Source: Zopfochytrium polystomum (Eukaryota > Chytridiomycota > Chytridiomycetes > Chytridiales > Chytridiaceae). Taken from it: a stretch of 64,000 nucleotides of DNA. Positions 35,575-46,258 of the stretch are shown one piece after another. Location: the NCBI GenBank assembly GCA_025765615.1, contig JAIVFJ010000016.1, positions 310,001 through 374,000 of the forward strand, read 5' to 3'. The translations under genes were made by a program, and so were the position numbers. The notes under the pieces were generated by a model. That model saw only the letters and a list, made by a program, of their open reading frames with translations, was not told the DNA's origin and searched no databases. Position 1 is the stretch's first letter, and the number at the start of each line of letters is the position of its first letter.

Positions 35575-36231
35575 TCAAGACTTGACGGTGACGATGATGG
35601 TGAGGTAGCCGTTGGGGGTAAAGTCGAGCGGGTTGGCGTAGAGGGTGAGCTCGGTGGCCTCGGGGCGGCCGTGGGCGAGGTGCTTGAAGTCGAACTTGGC
35701 GTAGCCGATGCCGTCCGAGCCCACAACGTCCTTGTCGAGGACGTGGAAGTGGACGACGTGCTCGTGCTCGTAGTTCCTGCATGGGTCGGTTGAAAGGGGG
35801 GAATGATGGGTTTAGTGCGGTGGCAAAGGGCCAATTCTGTGGGGAGGAGGAGGTGGGGAGAAGGGAGTTCTACTCACAGGGTGAAGGTCTGGTGCCACTC
35901 CGGGGTGGCGGACTGCACGGTCTTTGTGCGCTGCTTGTAGTTGCGGTCGTTGGTGTAGAGTTCAACGAAAGCATCGTTGTTGGCTGTTTGAAGGTTGAGT
36001 GACGATAAGTTAGCGCTCAATGGATGATGGCACAGGGGGGTGGGGAAAGGGCAAGTTGCTCATGCGACTCTGCAGGGCCACACGGTGCCGGGCCACATTG
36101 CTCGAGCGGGCAGGGCCACAAGCGCGTCGGGTCTTGGGGGGAAAGGGAGGAAAGAGCGGCCGTTACTTACTGACGAGGTCCTTGCGGTTAAGATCTTTAG
36201 CCTTCACGACCTGCACTTCGACGACGCCCAT
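35575..36231 (-). CDS. Small single C2-domain protein
   Basis: Three exons (36171-36231, 35878-35983, 35575-35776) give 122 residues, essentially one C2 domain: MGVVEVQVVKAKDLNRKD, then NNDAFVELYTNDRNYKQRT, SATPEWHQTFTL, then HFHVLDKDVVGSDGIGYAKF. Acidic residues in loops 1 and 3 (KDL, NNDAF, DKD, SDG) are those that bind calcium in C2 domains. Calcium-dependent binding to phospholipid membranes is expected. No signal or TM segment, so cytosolic; free-standing C2 proteins occur in plants and fungi. Introns are short and canonical. Confidence 0.88.
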
Positions 36232-37259
36232 GACTGCTTGCTTGATTGGTTGGAGAGGGAGAGGGAGTAGTTGAGGTTGGGTTGAGGAAGGATGTGAGTG
36301 AGTGTGTGTGAGTGTGTGCGTGTAAGGGAGAGGGAGAGAGTTAGGTTTTATAGGCGACGAGGGGTTTCTTTTCCTTCGTCTTTCACACCCCTTGACTGTC
36401 TGTCTGCCAGTCTGTCTGCCGCGGTATCGCCTGCCGCCAATTAAGGCGATGAGGACGAAATGCGCACCAATCACTTCAAAACAACGCAAATCGTGACGCT
36501 TTCCCAGTTTCTTCACTGTTATTGCGAACGCTCGCGCCACCTGTATATTGTGCGAAACAAAAAACAAACAGGCGCCACAGTCTTGGAAGCTGCAGCTGAG
36601 GGCGGGCCAGACAGACAGACAGACAGACAGACAAACAAGACGGAGGAGTGGGGGAGGCCAAGACAGACAGACAAGTGGACAGACAGGGGAAGACAATCAA
36701 GGGGACAGCCAAAAATGCGAACTGGACGGGAGCAAGCCGGCAGAGACAGGGTGCACCAGATTCGACGGAGATCGAGGAACGATGGAACGCGCACACACCA
36801 CACAAACACAATTGGGAGACAGGTGGGGCCTTGCAGTCAGACGGGTCGTGCTGAGACAGACGGACAGACCGACAGACCGGCCGATAGACAGCCCGACAGG
36901 CAGGCAGCCAGACAGACGGAGCGACAGACCGACCCAAAGAAACGCCACCGCCAAGTCCCGTTGTTTCCATCTTCAATCTTTCTTCTGGAACATTCCCCCC
37001 CCCCAACAACAACTTTCAACAAAATTAACAATAAACGCCTTTTCGGAAAACGTGCAGGTGTAAACGATTCCACCATTTATTTATTTATTACCCGTTTTTC
37101 CTTCCCCAAAAACGATCGACTGCTTCGGACGCGTCAAGAAAGCCTGGAGACCTGCGAGCCTGGGAACCTGCCGAGGACAAGGAAAAAGAACAAAAACAAA
37201 AACAAAAAAAAAATAAAAAAAAGAGGAGAACGGGCGTGATGACAATCCGCGCTGTCAAT
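36232..37259. other. Intergenic, ACAG repeat-rich
   Basis: Between the C2 gene start and the MBD4-like gene stop. Perfect ACAG units at about 36608-36634 grade into dispersed GACAGACA units up to about 36930, and a C run occurs near 36998. Open frames through this area (Gln-Thr-Asp on one strand, Cys-Leu-Ser-Val on the other) are repeat artefacts. Confidence 0.65.
36608..36634. repeat. (ACAG)n microsatellite
   Basis: Tandem ACAG units; related degenerate copies continue for about 300 bases downstream. Seen directly. Confidence 0.9.
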
Positions 37260-38528
37260 TTACCCTTGGGACCCACCACCACCGTCGTCTTCTCCGTCCG
37301 CCACCTCCACCACCACTCCTTCCACGCCCTTTCCAACCTCCACCTCCGCCGCCGCAGCCACCCCGCGCCGCCACTCCACGTACCACCGCAACGCCTTGTC
37401 CGCCACCCCGTCGCCCGCCGCGCCCTGCCAGTGCGTATCGCGCTCGCTGCACTGCGCAGTTGTTACAAAAAATGAAAACGACGCAAGACGAAAAGGGGGG
37501 GGGGGAAAGAAGGATAGAGAATAAATGTACGTACAAACAGTTTCCACGAGTCACTGCCGTACCTAAACATGGGGGGGGGGGGGAGGGGGTCGGGAGGGTC
37601 GCTGTTAGCGCATACCAATTTTTTTATTTAGTTTCTCAACTGTCCGATCCCGGGCAACTCCGCCGCCGGGTCCTCGAAGCGCGGGTTCCTGATGAACGCG
37701 CTGTTTATTGGGGGGATTGTTTGTTTTTTGGGGTGCAGAGGCGATTAGAAAACAAACTAGAAAACCAAAAAAAAAAAAAAAAAAAGAAAAGAAAGAAAGT
37801 GCAAACACCGGCAAACCTCGACAACTCGATCAGCCGCACGGCACGGAGCGACTGCAGGCCGAGCGGGCGGAGCAGCTTTTTTGCGTATGCGTGTAGTGTC
37901 GTGTTGGGTTTGTGTTTGTTGCGTGGGGCAAGCGAAAAAAAAAAGGACCTACCTCTTCAATCACGCCCGCCGACGCACCGCAGCACGCCTCGGGCGTTGG
38001 GTACGCCGCGAGAAACGCCCACAGCGGATCGCGCGCCTGGCGCCACGACGTCCTATTGTTTGGTTTGTTGTTGTTGTTGTTGTTTTTTTTGTTTTTTTTT
38101 TTTTTTTTTGGTCGTTTAGCGATTTGGCGCAAGTTGAAAGGAACAAAAAAAGAAAAAGCAAGCACTTGTGTGTTTTTTTTTTTTTAAAATACGTACTTGT
38201 TCAGAAACACCGTCGCGACGAGCACCATCCACGGGTTCGCGCGCAGCCGCTCTTGGATCAGGCGGTACGGGCTGATGGGACGTGTCGAGGGTGTAACGTG
38301 TGAGGGGCAGGAGGAGGAGGTGGAGGAGGGGGAGGAGGGGGAGGAGGTGGACGCGGAGGAAGTGGAGAAAGAGACGCGCAGGCTGCGTTGGACCGACGGG
38401 CTGGCGAGCGCGTGGATGGCGGCGTGGTGCTCCCACGGGCGGTGGTGGTCTGGTTTTGTGTTTTTAGTTTTTTTTTTCCCGTTGTGTGTGGATGGTAAGC
38501 TTGTTGTTTGGTGTATGTGCTGCGAAAC

Positions 38529-38570
<42 letters not shown>

Positions 38571-38814
38571 AAGAAAAAATTAAAAAAAAACCGGCGTCAA
38601 AGAATGGGCTCCTGGTCGTCGACTTTGCAGTGGCCCGCCGTCGCCGCCACCGTCGCACCGTGCCGGCCGCGGCGGTGTCGGCGTCGGCTTCGGCGGGCGA
38701 CGCGATCGTAGCGGGCGGCGGGCAGCTCTGGGCAAAGTACGGGGCGACGATGACCGTCGTGCGCCGGCGACGGCCGCGGGGAGGGCTAATCGTTGAGGTG
38801 TTGGTGCCGCCCAT
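37260..38814 (-). CDS. MBD4-like HhH-GPD DNA glycosylase
   Basis: Seven exons, all in phase: 38592-38814, 38197-38449, 37953-38052, 37817-37875, 37641-37700, 37535-37562 and 37260-37451, giving 304 residues. The catalytic part matches the MBD4/MBD4L glycosylase fold in order: SPYRLIQERLRANPWMVLVA, TVFLNKTSWRQARDPLWAFL, LLRPLGLQSLRAVRLIELS, then the helix-hairpin-helix PGIGQYGSDSWKLF, then VADKALRWYVEWR. In the last segment the Asp corresponds to the catalytic Asp of MBD4. It removes T or U mispaired with G, typically from deaminated methylcytosine, in the nucleus. No methyl-CpG-binding domain is seen; the N-terminus is Arg-rich and disordered, as in plant MBD4L. Introns are packed with A/T homopolymers and one exon is only 28 nt. 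The C-terminal tail is Gly/Glu/Val-rich. Confidence 0.85.
38530..38569. repeat. A40 homopolymer within intron 1 of the MBD4-like gene
   Basis: Forty consecutive A on the plus strand (T on the coding strand), inside the intron 38450-38591. Seen directly. Confidence 0.95.
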
Positions 38815-39380
38815 CTCGTTCGGTTTTTTTTTCTCGTTTTTTTTATTCCATGTGCCTTTTTGGCAACAAGCACACACACACACACACACGCAGTGCCGAC
38901 AAAGAGGGCGGGCGTTGTTATAGAAATGGAACAAGAAGAAGAAGCGCTCCCCCAAAACGCGCGGCAGCCAAATAAACGAAAAATCGATGGCGACCCCGAG
39001 TGTTTCCAGTGTTGAAGGAAAAGGAGCAGCCCAAGTGCACAGTGAGGAAGAAAACACAACTGAGGAAACGCGGGGAGGGGGGGTGCCAAGGTCGCGCGGG
39101 CCGAGGGGAGGAAATCGCCTACCACTCGACCCGAATAATAAGCAAAAAAGGTGGGGACAGAGTGGCAGCGAGAAGAGTGCACACTTGCGGCGAAAGGAGA
39201 GGCGGAGAGTGAATTGTTTGCGATCCCAGGAAAAAGAAAAAAAAAAAAAAAAAAGGCACAGAGCCAATGAATGTTCGCACAATGTAAAAAGAGAGGGAAA
39301 AACACAAAAAAGAGCTCCGTGCCCGATGCTTACCGTTTACAAGCAAAAGTCAATCAAACAACTCCCAGTTGAGTTCGAAC
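38815..39380. other. Intergenic, CA repeat and A-rich run
   Basis: Upstream of the MBD4-like gene and downstream of the CLC gene. A short (CA)n lies at about 38872-38889 and an A run near 39238-39254. No gene supported. Confidence 0.55.
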
Positions 39381-42300
39381 TCAACGCTGTTCCGACACCG
39401 ACTTCACTGGCTCGCCAGGCTTCCCTCCCTTTTTGTCCGCCTCCTCACCCGCTCGACCTTCCGCAGCGCCCTCGCCCTCGCCCTCCCCTTCCTCCTCTTC
39501 GTCCTCCGACATCTTGCCCTCCAACTCCTCGACAATCTGCCTCGCAATCTGGCCGAGCCCCGTCACGCCGATCCCGCCCTCCTCCCGCTTGCGCCGCTTC
39601 TTTTCTTCCTCCTCGATCACGCTCGGCCGCAGCAGGTCCCGCCGCGTCACCAAGCCCACGAGGAACCCGTTGCGGTCGCACACAAAAACGTGCTTCAGCC
39701 CAAGCTGCCGGAACATGCGGAACACCTTGGACGCCGTCGCGTCCTCCCGCACGATCGACGGATTCGACGTCGCGATGGACTCGAGCTCGATGACGTGCGT
39801 GTCCGGCGAGTTGTGCACAACGCTCCACTCGTGCACGACCTCCACCAGCCGCGCGCGACGCACGTACCCGATCGGCTTGAACTTTTTCACAGCCAGGATC
39901 TCGCCGTGCGGGCCGTCCTCGTCGTAGTCGTACGTCTCGACAATGGGGAACCCTTCGAACGGGCACGACGCGAGCAGCTTCTTGATGCCGCGGATCGTCT
40001 CGTACCGCCGCAGGATGTACAGCTTGCGCGTCATCACCTTGGATGTTTCGATCGTCTTTAGGACGTGCGCCGGGTCGCTGGGAAGGTACGGTGCGCCGTT
40101 GTTTTCCATTTCCGCGTGGTAAAGGGACTCGCCAAGACCGCCCGAGATCCAGGCAGCTGCGAAGCAGACCTGCGCGCCAGCCAAATCAGTACAAGCCAAA
40201 CAAGAGCAAAAAAAAAAGCTACTTACAATGATGAGTGCTGGCAAGTACGCCATATCTCCCGTCAGCTCAAGAACGACGACAATGACTGTCACGACCAGCC
40301 GGGATGTGCCACTCCAGAACGCGGCCATTCCAATCATCGCAAATGCCCCAGGGTCAACGTCCGCAGTGTTTCGAATGTGGTTAAGAAGAAGGCCGTAGAG
40401 ACGGCCAAAGATTGCTCCGATGATGAGGTTTGGCACGACGTTGTCTGTGCAGAGCGCCGGTGGTTAGCTTGGAATGTCCTTTTTAATGCTTGACTCAAAA
40501 AATAATGCCTACCGGTTGGAAGAGCGATGTAGTAGGTCAAGGTGCAGAGGAAAATGTAGAACGCTGGAAAAGGTCGAGGTTTAAGGTTTGATAGCAAACT
40601 CGAACTCGTGCGGACAACAGGATCAGGGACCAACCTCCAAAAATCAAGAGCGTGCGGTAGCTCCAAATGTTGTACAAACCGCGGAGAAGGAGCAGTTTCA
40701 GTTGACGCTCTTTAGCGGGGAGGGAATTGGGAAAGGTCGTCAGTGACCGGGGCCATCTCGAAAAAGCCATTTCTCTTCCTCACCAGGAGTGGACCAAAAC
40801 AGGCTCTTAATTTCAAAGTAGCACTTCTCTTCCTTGCTTGAAACGAGCTCAATGTCCGCGTCCGACTCTTCAGGGTTATAGGTAAGACCCGTCAGCTCGA
40901 CGACATCCACTTCGTGTTCGGCCGTTTGGTTCGAGCACAGCCTATCATATTGGTTCGGCACGCGGAGGTTCACCTCCCTGAAAACCTTGTTGGGGTAACA
41001 CACCACGTTCTCGGTCAAGTACTGCTGGCAAGCGCCAAGCTGTTCGCATGTGACCACCGTCATGTTGCCCGCCGCGAAGAACCCGCACTCGGCAGCCGTC
41101 GACGTCACGTGGGTCAGCGGCTTGTTGAACGGAGTGCACACGTCGATACCCTCGCTCTCGGGCACCCACACGACGATGGCGGTCGTGATGATACAGACGA
41201 GAGCAACCTCTGCGAGGCGAAGCGGTACGTTGATGAATTTTGACACGGGTTTAGGGGGTTCCAACTTGGCCCCCGGTTTGGCCTTTTTGGCTTCCTCGAT
41301 GGCTTCGTCGCGCCGGAAGCGGAAAGGATCGATTAAGAGGCGTTGGCGAATGCGTTGCACTCCACTTAGAGACAAGTTCATGAGGTGACCGAGGAACGCA
41401 CTAGAAAACACGGGAAGGAATTTCAGTTTTGAGATGATAGATTGAGACCAAATCCCAAAGCCGAGAAACTTACGCGACAATTGCGAGAATCAAAAACGAG
41501 AGGAAGTCGCCCAAGCTCAGATTTACGTCGCAATTTGCGTCAACCTGGTTGAACGTTTAAACTTTACTTCGAACACGGAGGTTTGCTTTGCAAATACTTA
41601 CAGGGAAGAGTGCTGCACGGATCGGTGCAAGAACCGGAGTCGTAAAGTGCTCACGAATGTCATATTGGAAGTACGCAGTTATGATGTAAGCAATCATAGT
41701 GCAGAACTGCCGCCATTTAGGAACAACACAGTTAGTTGGCCCAGAAAGTAAGAGGTTTTCTTACAGTTGTGCGAATAAGAAGGGAGGCTTCGAAGAATGA
41801 CGTGGTCTCTTCGACAGCGAACATGACTCCACCCTGCGATCAAAAATGAGAGGCGCGACGGAAGCTGAACTCACGTACAATAGGAGCGCGAAAAATGGCA
41901 GAGATGGCGACAGCCGCACCGAGGGTCGCAAACAGTCGCAACCTCTTCTGCTCCAAGAAAGTGAGCAGAGATCCACCCAAGTTCTTCGCCGTCATTTTGA
42001 ACTTTGTGCTCTGCTCGCCCTTCTCCTCCGCGAGTTTGGGATCGATGGGGGCGTCCAGGTTCAGGGTTTCGCCGTAAAACACGCGTCGGAATCCGGTCCA
42101 ACGCCGCGCGCCCTGCACCAGGAGAATGCCGAGGCCTGCGCCGATTTTCGCCATCGGACCGTCGATCCCAGAGTACAGACCTCCTGAGACGAGGCCGATG
42201 ATGCCGAGGAGCTGCAGAGAGAGTCCCAGCCACGTCATTCCGGTAAGCGTGCTTGCGCCGTTGAGGAAAGCGATGACTTCCGTCATGCCGGAACCTATGG

Positions 42301-43288
42301 ACGACGGCTGCGGGAAGTTTGAAAACGTGAGTTTGCAATCGAAGGGATGGTGAAGAAGGGTTGCTGGGGCTCACCGAAAAGAGAACGATAAGAGCCGACG
42401 GAACGAGCGTGAACGCCAGAGAGATGCCGAGGCCAAATCCGAAAGCCGACAGGTTCTCGTGCTCTTCGATGCGCTCTTTCATCTTCTCCAATCGCCATTC
42501 ACCGACTTTTTCAGTTTCGAGAGAGACAGCATTGTAGATCACGGCGATCAGGATGGTGAGGACGAAGGCCACGGCGTACTGCGAAAAGTCGTTGAGTAAG
42601 ACCGAATGCAAAGGAATGAAATTCCGCACAATCTGCACCGAACCTTTGAAACCTCTTGGCCGATCTTTGCAATGATTCCTTGGCCGGCAAAGTGGAGACG
42701 CAGAACGGGATGATCCGGCTCCTCAAAGTCGATGGTCTGGGGCGTTCCGCCAAAAGCGGTGATGACGCACGAAAGTTAAGATACCCTAAAAGGCAAGGGC
42801 AGGGGCGTAGCGGGTGGAGGCGGGTGGCGTACCTCATAGCCTTCGAACGCGGTCTGAGTCGGATCGGCGGCAGCCCTTCCCAAGGTAGCAGCCGTCGGCT
42901 GCCTGTAGAGCGACCCCTTTTTGTGCAATCCAAAGTCGTCCTCTCCAGCACCGCTCGGCCGAGGGCTTCCGGCCTCTGAACCTTCCGGGGTGGGCGCCTC
43001 CCCCGACGGAAGCAGGATGGGTGGCGGTCCTTTGACTGTTTTCGACGCTCTGCGATCGATAGACGGGCCGGGAAGGTGCGGTCTGTGTCCGCCCGAGAGT
43101 ACGTGACCGTCGTGGTTGACGTTCATGCTGCCCGAAGAGCCGAGTCTCTGAATACCGGGATGGCGGCGGGTCGGCATCGGCGACTGCGACGGCGAGGGGG
43201 TCGACGATGACGAGGAGGACGAGGAGGCAAACGATGGAGAAGGAGCGGCCGCGGCCGCGGCCGGGGAGCCCGTGCGGCGGTCAGCCAT
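39381..43288 (-). CDS. CLC-family chloride channel/transporter with paired CBS domains
   Basis: Multi-exon gene starting at 43288. A Ser/Pro-rich cytosolic N-terminus is followed by about 10-12 membrane helices. Family landmarks are GSGMTEVIAFLNG (usual GSGIPE), SGIDGPMAKIGAG (usual GKEGP), GGVMFAVEE and NVVPNLIIGAIFGR. The C-terminus carries two CBS segments (VMTRKLYILRRYETIRGIKK and SIVREDATASKVF with FVCDRNGFLVGLVTRRDLL) and an acidic tail. A Cys- and Asn-rich loop (about 40900-41130) lies between membrane helices and looks luminal or extracellular. It moves chloride across an organelle or plasma membrane; CBS pairs bind nucleotides and gate transport. The gating glutamate is replaced by Asp, which is unusual and may change proton coupling. 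Many short GT-AG introns; exon limits between 39900 and 42800 were read by eye. Confidence 0.9.
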
Positions 43289-44296
43289 GATATTCTTTTG
43301 GCGGATAAAAGCGAATCAGGTCCGTTAGTTGGGAGTGGATGTTCGGTGGGGGAAAAGGAGCCATGTTGAGCTGCCAAACAATCCGATCATCCGTCACCGT
43401 CGATAGATCGATAGATCGATCCACCATCCACCACCCATTCGAAGACTTCGCTCCCTCCCTCCCTCCTTCCCTCTCTTCATCCTATCGTCATCATCTCACG
43501 GCCTTCCCCATCAAAGTACTCCTTACTCCCATCTCCTTCGTGGTTGTCGTCGTCCTCCTTTCCGCCCACTGCCTCCTCTCCTTGCCTTCGTCCCACGCAC
43601 CTCGAGCTGCAGACAGAATGAATGGTCTTGGACTTGCTGGGTTTGGAAAGAGCAACCCGAACTCTTTCTGTTTGTCTGTCTGTCTGTCAATTGCTCTCAT
43701 CCCGTCCTTGTCTGTCTGTCTGTCTGTGTCCAGTGGGAGTACAAGCCATTCAGTCCACATGTTCAAAATGAAAATTTTTTTGTGATCTGAAAGCGGAATC
43801 GACAGAACATCTGGAATTCAACCAATTGGCTCCCTTTGGATTAAGACAAAAATACCAACAAGCCAGAGAAAACCGAACGAAGAGTGTGGAAAAACACCGG
43901 AACAAATTTAAATGGCACACACTTGATTACTTGCGCGACTGATGAACTGCTTCTCGCAATGAACCTGTGGCGAATCCAAACAATCGGATTAGGAAAACTG
44001 GAGCCCGTCCAGCCTCTGTGTCACAAACCCACCCACCGCACGTGATCAACACAAGAAGTCATCGACGCGAACAAAGGTCGGTTCCAAGGAAGCATTCGGA
44101 GGAAAAAGATTTGGGGTTGTCCCATGGACTGCACGACAAATATTTTGTGGATGCCGCGGCCGTTCATGTTCTCAGCGTCCTCGTTGTCAAGGCAAGGGGC
44201 CGTTTGTCAACGTGATGATTCCTAGGCCCCTGGCGGAAGACCGGTATGCGACTCCAGGGCAAAAGCCGCATCGGAAGGGAAGGATGGGATGGATGC
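43289..44296. other. Intergenic with CTGT repeats
   Basis: Upstream of the CLC gene. GATA-like (GATC/GATA) units lie near 43400-43420 and CTGT units at 43671-43690 and 43711-43728. The plus-strand frame 43339-43785 runs through these repeats and is not called. Confidence 0.5.
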
Positions 44297-44887
44297 CTAA
44301 CAAAATGCCGTGGCGGACAAATGGGACAGACGACGAGAAGAGACGGTGTTTGGTGGAAGTTCGTCTCTAAGAGTGCACTCTCCGACCCGTCCTCCGTCGC
44401 CAGCGCGCCTCCGACAAAGGCCTAGACTGAACCGCGGTTTCTTCTCGATGATGTGTTCTGCAAGTGAAATACACTCGGTTTGTGCGTCATCGTCCTCACG
44501 TAGTGCGGCACCTTCCTCTTTTTGTTTTTGACCTTTTATGGCCCCCTGGAACAAATCCGCCTCCGCCGAGGTGCCACGTTCTCGCCGCCGCGTGTTGAAA
44601 TCGACGTAATCCGGTGTAAATTCGGCGGGTCGTGACTTGCGGATGAGGCTGGTTGCCTTGGGGCAAGACAGGCCAACATAATAATTACAGCCGCAATGAC
44701 TTTGAAGTGCGCACGCAAAGTTTTTTGTCGACCAAAATCGGCGGTGTCTGCCTGCCAAATATGGATAAGCGCCACCGCCGGCACAAGCCGCGCGCGTGTC
44801 AACGAACGCAAACGTCATACCCTCGCTCGCACCACACGCCTGGCATCCTGTCTCGCCTCTCTGGTCACTTGGTCTTGGGCAAGACAT
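44297..44887 (-). CDS. Hypothetical protein, unsupported by family
   Basis: A 196-residue frame. The second half looks coding (KSRPAEFTPDYVDFNTRRRE, GQKQKEEGAALREDDDAQTE), charged and probably disordered, while the first half is Cys/Gly-rich and less convincing. No domain is recognised. The 5' end lies about 110 bp from the TATA box of the lectin gene on the other strand, so the two could share a promoter region. Confidence 0.3.
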   Translation of the reverse strand: MSCPRPSDQRGETGCQACGASEGMTFAFVDTRAACAGGGAYPYLAGRHRRFWSTKNFACALQSHCGCNYYVGLSCPKATSLIRKSRPAEFTPDYVDFNTRRRERGTSAEADLFQGAIKGQKQKEEGAALREDDDAQTECISLAEHIIEKKPRFSLGLCRRRAGDGGRVGECTLRDELPPNTVSSRRLSHLSATAFC

Positions 44888-45000
44888 TGCAAGATCATGT
44901 CAGTTAGTAGTTGTCTCTGGGACCTGTCTTGCCTCCCTCTGCTGTGGAAAACAATGTGCAGTTCTCTCTTTTTTTTTTTCTCTCTCGCTGACAGTGTGAC

Positions 45001-45008
45001 TATAAATA
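45001..45008 (+). promoter_or_regulatory. TATA box of the ricin-B lectin gene
   Basis: TATAAATA, 88 nt upstream of the ATG at 45089, with a CT-rich leader between. Confidence 0.7.
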
Positions 45009-45088
45009 CGAAGCTGGCTCGGCCGCTATGCACTCTCTCCACTTCTCACACCCACTCTCTTTCTGCCCTCTCTCGTGAATTCTTCAAA

Positions 45089-45964
45089 ATGGCAATCTCC
45101 CTACCTTTCCAATCATCATTCATAAACAAGTCTGGATTCTGCCTCGATGTGCCCGACCACGACTTCGTAGTCGGAAAGCGCCTTCACTTGTGGCGGTGTG
45201 AGCAGAACGGCATCGACACCGGTTCCATGCTCTGGAACTTCTTCGCCGACGGCACAATCAGGACGACGAACGGCCTCTGTCTGGACAACGTGGACGCCAA
45301 GAACGTCAACGGAAACGACATCCAGCTGCAACGGTGCAACGGCAACTCGGCCCAAAAGTGGCAGACGCTCCCCAGCGGCGCGATCGCGAACGTCGGCACG
45401 GGCAGCGCGCGCTGCCTGAATCTCAACAACAACAACCTCGCCCTCAACGAACGGATCCAGCTCTGGGACTGCAACAACGCCGACGGTTCGGTCCAAGGCG
45501 GCAGCCAATGGTCGATCGGTCCTCCGTCGCGGCCCGCCAGCTCGAGGCCTAGCCTTGTTTCGACCGGAACGTCGTTTTGTGTCGACACGGTCGCGAACGG
45601 CGGGCCCCGCACAGCCGTGGACCTTTTCACTTGCAACTCCACACCCGCTCAGCAGTGGTTCTTCTCTCCCGACGGCTCAATCAAGAACGCAAGGGGCCTC
45701 TGCCTCGACAACACGAACGGCCAGCTCGCGGACGGCAACCCCCTGCAGGTGTTTGACTGCAACGGCACGCCCGCGCAGAAGTGGATCCACCGGCAGGACG
45801 GCAGCCTCTTCAACCTCCAGACGCAAAAGTGCTTGGACAACGACTCGGGCCGGCTCCAGAACGGAAACAAGCTGCAGATGTGGACGTGCCAGAACGGCAA
45901 CAAGGCGCAGCAGTGGTCCCTCGCCACCAACCCGGAGTGCGCTCCCGGCTCCAATATTTGCTGA
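45089..45964 (+). CDS. Double ricin-B-type (beta-trefoil) lectin
   Basis: 291 residues, intronless. Two beta-trefoil units made of repeated segments such as NKSGFCLDVPD, TNGLCLDNVDAKN, NSAQKWQTLPSGAI, GTSFCVDTVANGG, ARGLCLDNTNG, TPAQKWIHRQDGSL and KAQQWSL. QxW motifs and paired Cys are those of the ricin-B carbohydrate-binding fold. Only carbohydrate-binding modules are present: there is no ribosome-inactivating or enzymatic domain. The start at 45089 (AAAATGG context) follows a TATA box and CT-rich leader; an upstream in-frame extension is open but lies in the promoter. No signal peptide, so the product is cytosolic or leaves by an unconventional route. It probably binds galactose-type sugars, in defence or recognition; specificity cannot be read. 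Confidence 0.9.
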   Translation: MAISLPFQSSFINKSGFCLDVPDHDFVVGKRLHLWRCEQNGIDTGSMLWNFFADGTIRTTNGLCLDNVDAKNVNGNDIQLQRCNGNSAQKWQTLPSGAIANVGTGSARCLNLNNNNLALNERIQLWDCNNADGSVQGGSQWSIGPPSRPASSRPSLVSTGTSFCVDTVANGGPRTAVDLFTCNSTPAQQWFFSPDGSIKNARGLCLDNTNGQLADGNPLQVFDCNGTPAQKWIHRQDGSLFNLQTQKCLDNDSGRLQNGNKLQMWTCQNGNKAQQWSLATNPECAPGSNIC

Positions 45965-46258
45965 CAAGTCCCCTTTTTTTGTCTCGTGTTCTGTTCTGTC
46001 TTCAGATTTTCATATTCCATCTTGTTTCCATATTTGTTGAAAACGCTTCGAAGATTTTTTGTCTTGAAGAAGTGAAGGTTCACAATCAAGACAAGACAAT
46101 CAATAGAAGAAAAACGGTTTCCCCCATTTCGAACTTTCTGTTCGTTTCGCTCTGAAGAAAGAAATCGTTGTGAAATAAGTAGACAAGCAAAGCTCGTTGG
46201 GAACACCACGGTCGCCATGAGCGGTCTAAGCGGGCTTGTTCGCAGCACGGCGTTACGG

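Noticed and set aside
36460..37239. Plus-strand frame rich in Gln, Thr and Asp
   Set aside because: Translation of ACAG repeats.
39369..40061. Long plus-strand frame opposite the CLC C-terminus
   Set aside because: Antisense shadow of the CBS domains; composition is Arg/His/Leu-rich with no motif.
6587..43728. Regularly spaced repeats as CRISPR-like arrays
   Set aside because: All are simple microsatellites without spacers, in a eukaryotic genome.
43339..43785. Plus-strand frame with a hydrophobic stretch
   Set aside because: Runs through GATC and CTGT repeats; the hydrophobic part comes from CT-rich sequence.
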